NCBI RefSeq assembly: GCF_964033635.1
Contig: NZ_OZ035533.1
Span: 1,364,001 to 1,428,000 of the forward strand
DNA length: 64,000 nucleotides
Source of the DNA: Chitinophaga sp. MM2321
Lineage (GTDB): Bacteria; Bacteroidota; Bacteroidia; Chitinophagales; Chitinophagaceae
Direction of reading: 5' to 3'
Shown here piece after piece: positions 50,696 through 59,826 of the stretch; position 1 is the first letter of the stretch; each line of letters opens with the position of its first letter. The notes under the pieces are model-generated. The model saw nothing but the letters and a program-made list of their open reading frames with translations, had not been told where the DNA came from and searched no databases. The position numbers and the translations under genes are program-made.

Positions 50696-51697
50696 ATGAA
50701 TGTAGTCATCAGGGATGATGCCCAGCGTATACTCTTACAGGAAGATACGCCGTTTGCCTTCGAGAAAATTTCCTCCAGGGTGATCATTGAAGAGAGGCAG
50801 CAGGAGACATTCGACTTTGGATCATACCAGATACAGGAATTCAGCTTTGATGGCATACACATGGTTGTGTGCAATGCGGAGGTATATGAAAATATCCATG
50901 TAGCTACTGATGATGTGGTACCTCCCCGGGTAATGATGATGTTTATGGAACAGGGAGAAGTAAGTACCACTGTTCAGGGCGTTGCAAATGATTTCAGGTT
51001 TAGCTCCCGCGAACATAACCTGATGTTTTCCCCACATAGTGAGGAGTCCGCAGCAGTTAAGAAGCAGCGCGGCATCCAGTTGTTTGGCCTGAGCTTTACC
51101 CGTGAACGTTTCCTGGAGCTGGCAGATCATAATGGTCAGGTGCTGGATAATCTGGCCAATAAAATAGCGGGTAATAAAAATGCGATACTGGCAGATAAAA
51201 TGAATCCCCATATCACCCCAAGGATGAAGGCGGTATTGGCAGAAATAAGGCAGTGCGGGTTCCAGGGAGGACTAAAAAAATTGTTCCTGCATTCAAAGGC
51301 TATTGAACTACTGGCACTGCAATGCGAACAGATAGAAAACGAATTACTGACCGGCACGCCTGCACGGAATAAAATATCCGCCGCGGAAATTGAAAAGCTG
51401 CATCATGCCCGCTATATACTATTAGAGGATTTGCAACATCCGCCCAACCTGCCGGAGCTTTCCCGTAAAGCGGGTTTGAATGAGTTCAAACTGAAGTCGG
51501 GCTTCAAAACCCTGTTTGATACCACCGTATTTGGTTACCTCAGCGACCATCGCCTGAACCTGGCGTATGAGCTGGTAATGGCAGGAGAGAAGCCGCTTGC
51601 TGTTATTGCAGATGAAGCGGGGTATTCCTCTCCACAGCATTTTAGCAATGCTTTCAGGAAGAAGTTTGGGGTAAGCCCGGGGAAAGCGAAGAGATAA
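50696..51697 (+). CDS. AraC-family transcriptional regulator
   Basis: A 333-residue regulator with an N-terminal beta-rich ligand or dimerisation domain of about 210 residues and a C-terminal double helix-turn-helix. The HTH part starts at NLPELSRKAGLNEFKLKSGFKTLFDTTVFGYLSDHRLNLA and continues PLAVIADEAGYSSPQHFSNAFRKKFGVSPG, the full AraC signature. The ligand is unknown. Two perfect direct repeats abut its start, implying autoregulation, and a divergent small HMA-like gene shares the gap and may be its target. Confidence 0.94.
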   Translation: MNVVIRDDAQRILLQEDTPFAFEKISSRVIIEERQQETFDFGSYQIQEFSFDGIHMVVCNAEVYENIHVATDDVVPPRVMMMFMEQGEVSTTVQGVANDFRFSSREHNLMFSPHSEESAAVKKQRGIQLFGLSFTRERFLELADHNGQVLDNLANKIAGNKNAILADKMNPHITPRMKAVLAEIRQCGFQGGLKKLFLHSKAIELLALQCEQIENELLTGTPARNKISAAEIEKLHHARYILLEDLQHPPNLPELSRKAGLNEFKLKSGFKTLFDTTVFGYLSDHRLNLAYELVMAGEKPLAVIADEAGYSSPQHFSNAFRKKFGVSPGKAKR

Positions 51698-51708
51698 TTT
51701 TATTAAAG

Positions 51709-52722
51709 CTATCTTCCATGTTCAATGTGCTCGCGGATAAATTGCTTTTCCCGCTCTAATTCGGCACGTAACTCTTCTTCTGTCGGTAATATCAGTTTGT
51801 ATTTAGACGCAAATAACTGCTTGTTTTCTTCAAGCATACTATACTTAACAATCGTCTGATCCTTTTCAGCACATAGAATAATACCAATTGTAGGATTATC
51901 TCCTTCTGTTTTCTTAATATCTTCAAACATACGAACATACATATCCATCTGGCCTATGTCCTGATGCGTCAATTCATGTATTTTCAGGTCAATTAATACA
52001 AAACATTTGAGAATGTAATTATAAAAAACGAGGTCTATGTAAAAAACCTTAGTATCCGTTTTTATACGATATTGACGACCAACAAATGAAAAACCTTTCC
52101 CCATTTCCAGTAAAAAAGCTTGCAAATTGCTGATAATAGCCGTTTCAAGATTGCTTTCTGAGTACCCTGTAGGTTTCTCTAACCCAAGAAACTCCAGAAC
52201 ATACGGGTTTTTAATTATATCCGGTGGCACGGCCTTCTCCATCTTTTGCTGATCCAATAAAGCCTCCTTCTTATTTTGGGTAGAAAGCAAACGTTCATAA
52301 TAGAGCGTATTAATATTACGCTCTAGTTGTCTTGTACTCCACGATTGTTCTGCTGTTTCTGCAATGTAATACTGTCTCGCACTAAGATTCTCTACTCTTA
52401 GAATAATACGATAATGAGTCCAGGTCAATTCGGGGCGCAGTGCGTCCCGAATTGGGAAAGCCTGATAAAACTGCCTCATGCGACGTAACTCCCTCTCCTC
52501 AAAGCCTTTTCCAAACTCTTCAATTAGCTGTTTGGAAAGCTCTTTTAGAAGGAAAGAACCATAATCAGCCCTTTCCTGTCCTTTTTGTTCTTCCTCAAAA
52601 ATGCGTTTACCAATATGCCAATATGCTTCCACCATTGCACTGTTGATAGCATTATAAACTTTATGTCTTGCGGTTTTGAGTAAGCTTTTAATCTCTGTTA
52701 TAAATGATTTTTCAATTAGCAT
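51709..52722 (-). CDS. YhcG-type (DUF1016) PD-(D/E)XK nuclease
   Basis: A 337-residue protein with two domains. The N-terminal DUF1016 helical region contains AYWHIGKRIFEEEQ, ADYGSFLLKELSKQLIEEFG and ELTWTHYRIILRVEN. The C-terminal nuclease core has YIDLVFY and 15 residues later DLK (about Asp230, Asp245, Lys247), a PD-(D/E)XK active site, plus QMDMYVRMFE. Homologues are scattered near restriction-modification and defence loci, but here it stands alone among core genes. The start is set at ATG 52722 because a -7 element lies just upstream; a TTG 21 nt earlier is also in frame. Confidence 0.92.
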   Translation of the reverse strand: MLIEKSFITEIKSLLKTARHKVYNAINSAMVEAYWHIGKRIFEEEQKGQERADYGSFLLKELSKQLIEEFGKGFEERELRRMRQFYQAFPIRDALRPELTWTHYRIILRVENLSARQYYIAETAEQSWSTRQLERNINTLYYERLLSTQNKKEALLDQQKMEKAVPPDIIKNPYVLEFLGLEKPTGYSESNLETAIISNLQAFLLEMGKGFSFVGRQYRIKTDTKVFYIDLVFYNYILKCFVLIDLKIHELTHQDIGQMDMYVRMFEDIKKTEGDNPTIGIILCAEKDQTIVKYSMLEENKQLFASKYKLILPTEEELRAELEREKQFIREHIEHGR

Positions 52723-52740
52723 TTTAAAAGAGTTATAATT

Positions 52741-52748
52741 CAAACTTA
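52741..52748 (-). promoter_or_regulatory. Candidate -7 element of YhcG gene
   Basis: The minus strand reads TAAGTTTG, matching TAnnTTTG, 18 nt before the ATG at 52722. It overlaps the alternative TTG start, which supports the shorter protein. Confidence 0.55.
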
Positions 52749-52853
52749 CATGAAATAAGTTGATTTGGCTTAAATTCCAATTACCCGGTCAGATATGCAT
52801 TACAGCGGAGAAATAGGTACGTTGAATGAAGGGACTGGTGATGTAATACTTCC

Positions 52854-52906
52854 AAAACAACGTCGCCACTCAAATCCTGCGATTTAAGCGGCGACGTTGT
52901 TTTTTC
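52854..52906. terminator. Long bidirectional hairpin, probable terminator
   Basis: AAAACAACGTCGCC (52854-52867) pairs with GGCGACGTTGTTTT (52890-52903), and an inner AAATC/GATTT pair fills much of the loop. T-runs lie on both sides. It follows the minus-strand oxidoreductase stop by about 25 nt. Confidence 0.82.
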
Positions 52907-52929
52907 TTTATAATAATTCGCAACTCTTT

Positions 52930-53559
52930 TTAATACGCTAATGTAAACCGCTCCCTGATATGTTTCGGTTGTTCCAGTTCATCAATCATCGCTACGGCAT
53001 AATCTGCGGTGGAAATTTTACTTTCTCCCTGATCGTTGGTTAACAACTGATCCTTGCCAAGACGGAATTTACCGGTACGTTCTCCGGGGGCAATCATGCC
53101 GGCAGGACTCAATGCAGTCCATTCCAGTTCCTTTTCCTGTTTAATTACATTGAATGCGTCGCGGGTAGCGGATGCGCCGGTTTTCCATTCAGCGGGAAAG
53201 TCGGGGGTATCCAATACCTGAACACCGGGCGCAACTTCCAGTGAACCTGCACCGGTTACAACCAGTAATCTTTTGATACCGGCCTTCTTCGTACCATTAA
53301 TGATAGCGTGTATGACGTTTACGTAAGTAGCGGAATCATATGAATTGAAAGAACTGATCACCGCTTCATTGCCTGCTACCAGGGTGGCTACTGCTGCTTC
53401 GCTGCTCACATCCCCTTGCTGGATGGTGAGGTTTGCGTTCTTTATAGTTATTTTTTCAGGATGACGAACAATGGCGGTTACTTCATGACCCCTGTTTAAT
53501 GCTTCTTCCAGGATGGCGGTGCCAATAAACCCCGATGCGCCGATGATAGCTACTTTCAT
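52930..53559 (-). CDS. NAD(P)-binding oxidoreductase (NmrA/SDR-like)
   Basis: A 209-residue Rossmann-fold protein. The dinucleotide motif is GASGFIGTA at 7-15, followed by RGHEVTAIVRHPEKI, whose Arg suggests NADP(H). TVVTGAGSL-like LLVVTGAGSLEVAPG and the WTALSPAGMIAPGERTGKF segment match atypical SDR proteins of the NAD(P)H-binding 10 type. The reaction is unknown. It is monocistronic, with a long hairpin downstream and an AT-rich 287-bp gap upstream. Confidence 0.87.
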   Translation of the reverse strand: MKVAIIGASGFIGTAILEEALNRGHEVTAIVRHPEKITIKNANLTIQQGDVSSEAAVATLVAGNEAVISSFNSYDSATYVNVIHAIINGTKKAGIKRLLVVTGAGSLEVAPGVQVLDTPDFPAEWKTGASATRDAFNVIKQEKELEWTALSPAGMIAPGERTGKFRLGKDQLLTNDQGESKISTADYAVAMIDELEQPKHIRERFTLAY

Positions 53560-53769
53560 GTTATTTGTTTTAAGTGGTAGTGTTATAAATACAGCTTAGT
53601 ATGACTGATTGTTTAATTGAAATGATTTTTATTACAGTTATGAAGATAAAAAATACAGATCTTTTAATCTGTAATAAAATAAATTACAGTACAAATGTAG
53701 GGCATTATTTTGATTTCAACCATATTTAAATTTTATTTTTTGGGAGAAGAGCAGCATGGGCTATAAAAA

Positions 53770-53823
53770 TTCAGGGATTTTCTGATTTTATCTCCGGAAA
53801 AATAAAATCAAAAAATCCCTGAA
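53770..53823. repeat. Intergenic palindrome R7 (22-bp arms, one mismatch)
   Basis: 53770-53791 and 53802-53823 are reverse complements but for one base, around a 10-nt loop. It is 23 nt after the hppA stop (minus strand). Words TCAGGGATTTT and TGATTTTAT are a variant of the R2/R5 vocabulary. An additional TTTTTTGATTC arm fragment trails to about 53838. Confidence 0.9.
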
Positions 53824-53846
53824 TCAAAAAATTCCTGGATAAAAAT

Positions 53847-56060
53847 CTATTGTTTATGTTCAATAAGGTATGCCGTAGCCTTGCTGTTGATTGTTTTGGC
53901 AGCAGGCGTTACGGGAGTTGTTTTAACGGTTGGTACCGCAGCATCTTTGGTGTGGAACCTTTCTGCCAGGGTAGGCGCAATCACTAATGATACAATCGAC
54001 ATCAATTTAATGAGGATGTTCATAGAAGGGCCGGAAGTATCTTTAAACGGATCGCCTACGGTATCTCCTGTCACAGAAGCTTTGTGTGGTTCTGATTTTT
54101 TATAGAAGGTTTCACCGTTGATTTCTACGCCTTTTTCAAAAGATTTTTTCGCGTTATCCCAGGCGCCGCCTGCGTTGTTCATGAAAATACCCATCAGTAC
54201 ACCGGTTACAGTAGCGCCGGCGAGGAAACCACCCAATACTTCAGGACCTGCAATGAAGCCGATCAGCAAGGGAGAGATGAGTGCAATAGCACCTGGCAGC
54301 AGCATTTCACGGATAGATGCCTGTGTGGAAATAGCCACACATTTATCGTACTCCGGTTTGCCGGTACCTTCCATAATGCCGGGGATTTCCCGGAACTGCC
54401 GCCGTACTTCTTCTACCATAGCCATGGCAGCACGACCTACAGCCGCTATTGCCAGTGAGGAGAAAATGAATGGGATCATACCACCAATGAATAAACCAGC
54501 GAGTACATTCGCCTTGTAAATATCAATGCCGTTGATACCAGCTACTCCTACAAAGGCAGCAAATAATGCCAGTGCCGTTAAGGCAGCAGATGCGATCGCA
54601 AAACCTTTACCGGTAGCAGCAGTTGTATTACCTACTGCATCCAGGATATCAGTTTTTTCGCGTACTTCTTTTGGCAGCTCGCTCATTTCCGCAATACCGC
54701 CTGCGTTGTCAGCAATAGGACCAAATGCATCAATCGCCAGCTGCATAGCTGTTGTTGCCATCATACCGGCTGCTGCAATAGCTACACCGTATAAGCCGGC
54801 AAAAGCATAAGAGCCGTAGATACCACCTGCCAGTACAAGAATAGGCAGCGCAGTGGATTCCATCCCTACAGATAATCCGCCGATAATATTAGTGGCAGCA
54901 CCTGTAGCAGACTGACGGATGATGGAACGTACAGGACGTTTGCCCATAGCCGTATAATATTCAGTAATAATGCTCATGAGCGTACCTACTACGAGGCCCA
55001 CCATAATGGCACCGAATACTTCTGTCTTTACGAATTCATGACCGCGTAACACCATTACGCCGTCAGGCAGGATCCAGTTTACCAGGAACCAGGAAGCAAT
55101 AGCTGTGAGGACGATAGAACCCCAGTTACCCATGTTCAGCGCCTTTTGCACTACCGCGGTGCTTAATCCTGCTTTATCGCTGATCTTTACAAAGAAAGTT
55201 CCGATAATAGAGAATATGATACCTGTGCCGGCAATCATCATGGGGAGCAATATAGGAGCAAGTCCGCCATATGCATCAGTGGAGGTGGTTTCGGAGCCCA
55301 GTACCATGGTGGCGAGTACGGTAGCCACATAAGAACCGAACAGATCGGCGCCCATACCGGCTACGTCACCAACGTTATCACCTACGTTGTCGGCGATAGT
55401 GGCGGGGTTGCGGGGATCATCTTCCGGGATGCCTGCTTCTACCTTGCCCACAAGGTCAGCACCTACGTCGGCAGCTTTGGTATAGATACCACCACCCACG
55501 CGGGCAAACAAGGCAATGCTTTCTGCTCCCAGGGAGAATCCGGTCAGTACTTCAATGGTCTTCACCATTTCAGCAGAATTGGCGCCTGCACCAAAATATG
55601 CCTGCAGGGCAATAAATAAAGAACCGAGCCCTAATACGGCCAAACCGGCAACGCCCATACCCATGACAGAACCTCCGGTAAAAGATACCTTTAAGGCCTG
55701 GGCCAGACTGGTGCGTGCTGCATGTGCGGTACGTACGTTGGCTTTGGTAGCGATCTTCATTCCAATAAAACCAGCGACAGCGGAAAATACAGCTCCCATA
55801 ATAAAGGCCAGTGCAATTGACCAGTGGGAGTTTTCATGTGTTGCGCCCATGTATCCTAACAGAAGGGCCGCAATAATTACAAAGTAGATAAGGACTTTAT
55901 ACTCTGCTTTCAGAAATGCCATAGCGCCATCTGCAATGTGTTGCGCTATTTCTTTCATCTTTTCATTACCCGCATCCTGGCGTGTAACCCAGGAACTACG
56001 GATAGCGGTAAATAACAAAGCCAGTACTCCAAAACATGGAACGAGGTAAACGATATTCAT
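53847..56060 (-). CDS. hppA: Membrane-bound ion-pumping pyrophosphatase
   Basis: A 737-residue, roughly 16-TM inner-membrane pump that couples pyrophosphate hydrolysis to H+ and/or Na+ export. Signatures are [26 protein letters not shown] and [21 protein letters not shown] (substrate and Mg binding), [10 protein letters not shown], and the C-terminal [14 protein letters not shown]. The subclass-determining segment reads [26 protein letters not shown], with Ala after NTT instead of Lys, the K+-dependent form; many K+-dependent enzymes pump Na+. The ion is inferred from subclass only. It ends 23 nt before R7. Confidence 0.95.
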   Translation of the reverse strand: MNIVYLVPCFGVLALLFTAIRSSWVTRQDAGNEKMKEIAQHIADGAMAFLKAEYKVLIYFVIIAALLLGYMGATHENSHWSIALAFIMGAVFSAVAGFIGMKIATKANVRTAHAARTSLAQALKVSFTGGSVMGMGVAGLAVLGLGSLFIALQAYFGAGANSAEMVKTIEVLTGFSLGAESIALFARVGGGIYTKAADVGADLVGKVEAGIPEDDPRNPATIADNVGDNVGDVAGMGADLFGSYVATVLATMVLGSETTSTDAYGGLAPILLPMMIAGTGIIFSIIGTFFVKISDKAGLSTAVVQKALNMGNWGSIVLTAIASWFLVNWILPDGVMVLRGHEFVKTEVFGAIMVGLVVGTLMSIITEYYTAMGKRPVRSIIRQSATGAATNIIGGLSVGMESTALPILVLAGGIYGSYAFAGLYGVAIAAAGMMATTAMQLAIDAFGPIADNAGGIAEMSELPKEVREKTDILDAVGNTTAATGKGFAIASAALTALALFAAFVGVAGINGIDIYKANVLAGLFIGGMIPFIFSSLAIAAVGRAAMAMVEEVRRQFREIPGIMEGTGKPEYDKCVAISTQASIREMLLPGAIALISPLLIGFIAGPEVLGGFLAGATVTGVLMGIFMNNAGGAWDNAKKSFEKGVEINGETFYKKSEPHKASVTGDTVGDPFKDTSGPSMNILIKLMSIVSLVIAPTLAERFHTKDAAVPTVKTTPVTPAAKTINSKATAYLIEHKQ

Positions 56061-56188
56061 AGATGCGTATTTAAAAAATGCCCGGTTGAAAAAACAGCGT
56101 ATAAAACTAAAATATCCAAAAAATACAAAAAGTGTATCAGATAAATATAAAACATAAAAAATGAATTACGTAATTCATCATGTGTAAT

Positions 56189-57697
56189 TCAAAACTTAAA
56201 TGATTCTCCCAGGAAATTGATGATGTCACTGGCGGTAAGTGCTTCCTGTGATAGTTGCGCAGCTGCGAGGTCACCCGCATGGCCATGCAGCCATGTGCCG
56301 AGCAGGATAGCTGCTTTGGGTGAATAGTCCTGTGCCAGCAGTCCCGTGAGGATACCCGTTAATACATCTCCGCTACCACCTGTAGCCATACCGGGATTGC
56401 CGGTGGAGTTGAAATATACGGCGCCATCCGGGCAGGCAATGGCCGTATATCTCCCTTTCATTAATATATATAGCTGCAGCCTTACCGCCTGTTTGGATAA
56501 CAGTTCCAGCCGTGCTACATCATTATCGGCAGGACCAAACAGGCGCTCAAATTCTTTAGGGTGCGGGGTCAGGATAGAGCCGGCCGGGATCTTGTATAAC
56601 AGGTACGGGTATACGGATAGAATGTTCAGCGCGTCTGCATCAATAACCATCGGGCGCTTGTAGGTTTCGAGCAACTTCTCCAGTGAGCGCGCCGTAGGTA
56701 GGGCGGTACCAAGTCCCGGCCCGATACCGATTGTTTTATAACGGGTATCCGCCTGCTCATGGAAGTGGGCGCTGAAGTCCGGCTGCTCATCTGTGATACA
56801 CATGGCGCAGGGCTCACTGATCTGCATAATATTGTAGCCACACTGCGGTACATGACAGGAGAGGAGCCCCACACCGGCGCGCAGACAGGCACGGGCACTC
56901 AGCACTGCTGCGCCCATTTTTCCGTGACTGCCGGCTATCAGCAGCGCATGACCATAAGTGCCTTTATGTGCAAAAGGATCGCGTGGCTGATAAATGGTTC
57001 GCATCATCTCCCGGTCTGATAAATGATAGCGTACAGGCGTTTGCGTTATATAATCAGGATGCAGCCCGATAGGTAAAATATGTACTTGTCCTGTATAGGG
57101 TGCGTTTTCGGGCAACAGGAACGCAAGTTTATAAAATTCAAAGCTGAGGGTATGATGGGCCTGTATAATGGGCGCATTGATGGAGCTGGCATCAGCCATG
57201 AGTCCGGATGATATATCGATAGCGATAATCGTGTGCCGGTGCCGCTGATCATTGAGCTGATGAATAATACCTGCCAGCCAGCCTTCTATGGGCTTATTCA
57301 GCCCGGTACCGAAAATGGCATCTATGATCACACCCGGTGCCGCCAGCTCCGGTAAATCGGCTACCTGGCTGATTTCGCGGATACTGCCAGGATATAGTTG
57401 TTGCAGCAGCTCTAAGTTATGGGTATAGTCTTCACTGGCGTGGTGACCATATTGCAGCAGGCAGGTGGTGACGGTGTAGCCGCTTTGCAGGAGTCGCCGG
57501 GCCATCACCAATCCATCTCCTCCATTATTTCCTTTTCCGCAAAAAATATAAAAAGGGTGTACGGGGGTATAATGTTCTTCTACCCAGGCCACACATTTGC
57601 CGGCAGCCCTTTCCATCAGGTTTGTGCTGCTCACCGGCTCATGCAGGATAGTAAAGGCATCAGCCTCCCTTATTTGTGCTGCAGTGAAGATTTTCAT
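56189..57697 (-). CDS. nnr: Bifunctional NAD(P)HX epimerase / ADP-dependent dehydratase
   Basis: Repairs hydrated NADH and NADPH. 502 residues. The N-terminal epimerase domain (about 1-215) has FCGKGNNGGDGLVMARRL and IDAIFGTGLNKPIEG. The C-terminal ribokinase-like dehydratase domain has KGTYGHALLIAGSHGKMGAAVLSARACLRAGVGL, GPGLGTALPTA, ADALNIL, LTPHPKEFERL and TGNPGMATGGSGDVLTGILTGLLAQ, with the catalytic Asp in GSGDVL. It begins in an AT-rich gap and is separated from the upstream barrel gene by a terminator. Confidence 0.96.
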   Translation of the reverse strand: MKIFTAAQIREADAFTILHEPVSSTNLMERAAGKCVAWVEEHYTPVHPFYIFCGKGNNGGDGLVMARRLLQSGYTVTTCLLQYGHHASEDYTHNLELLQQLYPGSIREISQVADLPELAAPGVIIDAIFGTGLNKPIEGWLAGIIHQLNDQRHRHTIIAIDISSGLMADASSINAPIIQAHHTLSFEFYKLAFLLPENAPYTGQVHILPIGLHPDYITQTPVRYHLSDREMMRTIYQPRDPFAHKGTYGHALLIAGSHGKMGAAVLSARACLRAGVGLLSCHVPQCGYNIMQISEPCAMCITDEQPDFSAHFHEQADTRYKTIGIGPGLGTALPTARSLEKLLETYKRPMVIDADALNILSVYPYLLYKIPAGSILTPHPKEFERLFGPADNDVARLELLSKQAVRLQLYILMKGRYTAIACPDGAVYFNSTGNPGMATGGSGDVLTGILTGLLAQDYSPKAAILLGTWLHGHAGDLAAAQLSQEALTASDIINFLGESFKF

Positions 57698-57768
57698 GTC
57701 AGAAGTTGAACACTAAAAGTACTCCAAAATAAGGAAGATAGTAACAGGATACCGGGAATCCCGGGCAT

Positions 57769-57802
57769 AAAAAAACGGATCACGCTTGCCTCGTGATCCG
57801 TT
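57769..57802 (-). terminator. Intrinsic terminator
   Basis: AACGGATCACG (57774-57784) and CGTGATCCGTT (57792-57802) with a 7-nt loop; the A-run at 57769-57775 gives the T-tract on the minus strand. It ends the transcript of the small barrel gene at 57823. Confidence 0.88.
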
Positions 57803-57822
57803 AAACAGTGCAGTTCTGTCCT

Positions 57823-58359
57823 TTACTTAAAGGTATATCTCGCTGAGATACCACCGATCTCTTCACCCAGGTAGTTGGTTGGTCCAACAAACTGTACATA
57901 AGGTTTCAGATCAGCACTGAGATTCAAGGGAATATTTTTGAAGGTATATTCTATACCAATAATACCATCCAGTCCCGGAGATACATAAGTACCCTTACCT
58001 TTTGAGGTATAACGGTCCCAATCGTAGTCGCGACGGTCGTAGAATCCTACGTGTGCACCGCCACCGGCATACATATTCAGTTCAGGAACACCGATATTCC
58101 AGTTGTATTCATATAAACCGGTAAAAGTAACGTTGGTCTTGTGGTTGGTGTTAGTGGTTACCAGGCCTTCAATAGCATGCGGACCCTGGATGAAATGCTT
58201 CACTGTAAAACCTACTACCCACGGATTAAGACGAATACCTAATGCAGTATTGTAGTTTCCTACTCCATTGCTGCTGCTGCGGTAATTGCCTTTCTTCTGC
58301 GCGTTTGCCTGGATTGCCAACATGGCAAACAGGCCAAAAAATAACACGGCTTTTTTCAT
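57823..58359 (-). CDS. Small exported beta-barrel-like protein
   Basis: A 178-residue protein with a signal peptide (FFGLFAMLAIQANAQ). The mature part alternates hydrophobic and polar residues with aromatic ends (ALGIRLNPWVVGFTVKHFI, NVTFTGLYEYNWNI, ELNMYAGGGAHVGFY, GIIGIEYTFKNIPLNLSADLKPYVQF) and ends in Arg-Tyr-Thr-Phe-Lys, close to an outer-membrane barrel C-terminus. About eight strands fit the length. I do not recognise a named family. It is monocistronic with its own terminator. Confidence 0.75.
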   Translation of the reverse strand: MKKAVLFFGLFAMLAIQANAQKKGNYRSSSNGVGNYNTALGIRLNPWVVGFTVKHFIQGPHAIEGLVTTNTNHKTNVTFTGLYEYNWNIGVPELNMYAGGGAHVGFYDRRDYDWDRYTSKGKGTYVSPGLDGIIGIEYTFKNIPLNLSADLKPYVQFVGPTNYLGEEIGGISARYTFK

Positions 58360-58487
58360 AGCTGTTGCGTATTTGAATTTGATACTTAAAATGTATGCGT
58401 CTGATAATGTTGGCTATACTCCATAAATTATGCCGGCATATTGATTAAAAATCAAGGTAGCCTTACAATAACAATGCCAACCGTAGT

Positions 58488-59696
58488 TTATGAGCCTGTT
58501 TTTATCGCATGTACAGGCTTCAGCACACGGAGGAAAATAAACCCTGCAATGCCCGCCACCAAAGACGCTACAATAACTGAGATGATCGCAATAACCTGGT
58601 ACTCTTTTTCTATATAAGCCAGTGAAGAAATGAATATGGACATCGTGAAACCAATACCTGCAATCAAGCCTACTCCTATGAGCTGCATCCAGCCCGATTT
58701 TGAGGGGAGCTCCGCCAGCTTCAGTTTTACGGCAAGGAATGAAAGGAGGAAAATACCCATTGGTTTCCCTAACACCAGCCCCATGATAACACCATAACTG
58801 ATGTCGTTATGCAGCGCGCCCCAGATATCATCTGGCAGCAGGATCGCCGTGTTGGCCAGTGCAAAGACGGGCATGATGATAAAATTCACCGGGTCATGCA
58901 GTGCATGTTCGAGGCTGGCAATCTTATCCTGTGGAATGCAGAAGGCCAGCAATACCCCTGCAATTGTTGCATGGATACCGGAGTTGAAAATACAGTACCA
59001 CAGCAGGATGCCGGGGATAAAATAGAAGATGAGCCGGTTTACTTTCAATACATTCAGCAATACCGGAATTAAAAATATACCGCCACCTATCAGCAGGTAT
59101 TTCAGATCCAGATGCGGAGTGTAAAAAATAGCAATGGTCAGAATAGCGCCCAGGTCATCGATGATAGCGAGTGCCATCAGGAAGATCTTCAGGGCTACAG
59201 GTACCCGTTTGCCCAGTAATGACAGGATGCCCAGTGAAAAGGCAATATCGGTGGCCATCGGAATGCCCCAGCCATGTGAATAGGGGGTGCCTTTGGTAAA
59301 TAATGTAAAGATCAGCGCGGGGAAAAGCATGCCGCCAATGGCCGCCAGTACAGGTAAAATAGATTTACGGAAAGATGAAAGCTCCCCTACGGTCAATTCC
59401 CTTTTGATCTCCATGCCTACCAGGAAAAAGAACAATACCATCATTCCGTCGTTTATCCATAACAGGTAGGAGTTAGGAAGATATAATGCCCTGTAATGAT
59501 AATGATGTCCTCCTTCCGGATCAAACAGGGTATTCCAGAAACCGATGTAATCGGCTTGTACCGCCGAATTGGCCAGGATCATGGAAGCAAGGGTGCATAC
59601 AATCAGTACAATACCCACTGCGCGGCTATCCTTTAAGAAGGTATGAATAGGAGATAGCAGTGTTTGACGGATAGTCCGGATAGATTCTTTGATCAC
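58488..59696 (-). CDS. nhaA: Na+/H+ antiporter NhaA
   Basis: An inner-membrane antiporter that expels Na+ in exchange for H+, strongest at alkaline pH. 402 residues, 12 TM segments. The ion-binding aspartates are Asp180-Asp181 in LAIIDDLGAI, and the unwound-helix motif ATDIAFSLG is at 148-156. FFFLVGMEIKREL is the family N-terminal signature. It lies 3 genes from the pyrophosphatase. Upstream is palindrome R8, which separates it from the OstA-like gene. Confidence 0.97.
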   Translation of the reverse strand: MIKESIRTIRQTLLSPIHTFLKDSRAVGIVLIVCTLASMILANSAVQADYIGFWNTLFDPEGGHHYHYRALYLPNSYLLWINDGMMVLFFFLVGMEIKRELTVGELSSFRKSILPVLAAIGGMLFPALIFTLFTKGTPYSHGWGIPMATDIAFSLGILSLLGKRVPVALKIFLMALAIIDDLGAILTIAIFYTPHLDLKYLLIGGGIFLIPVLLNVLKVNRLIFYFIPGILLWYCIFNSGIHATIAGVLLAFCIPQDKIASLEHALHDPVNFIIMPVFALANTAILLPDDIWGALHNDISYGVIMGLVLGKPMGIFLLSFLAVKLKLAELPSKSGWMQLIGVGLIAGIGFTMSIFISSLAYIEKEYQVIAIISVIVASLVAGIAGFIFLRVLKPVHAIKTGS

Positions 59697-59712
59697 AGGA
59701 AAAAATTTTGGA

Positions 59713-59814
59713 ATTTTGGAATTTTGGAATTTACAGATTTGATTATTTTGTTTTCAAAAGAAATTTCCATTAAAAACAAAATCTCTAAATCTGTAAATTC
59801 CAAAATTCCAAAAT
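59713..59814. repeat. Long intergenic palindrome R8 (28-bp perfect arms)
   Basis: 59713-59740 and 59787-59814 are perfect reverse complements, with a further ATTTTGTTTT/AAAAACAAAAT pair inward. It ends 12 nt before the stop of the OstA-like gene and 16 nt upstream of the nhaA start. The GGAATTTTG word is repeated two or three times in each arm, as in R6. Confidence 0.95.
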
Positions 59815-59826
59815 ATTTAATTGAAT

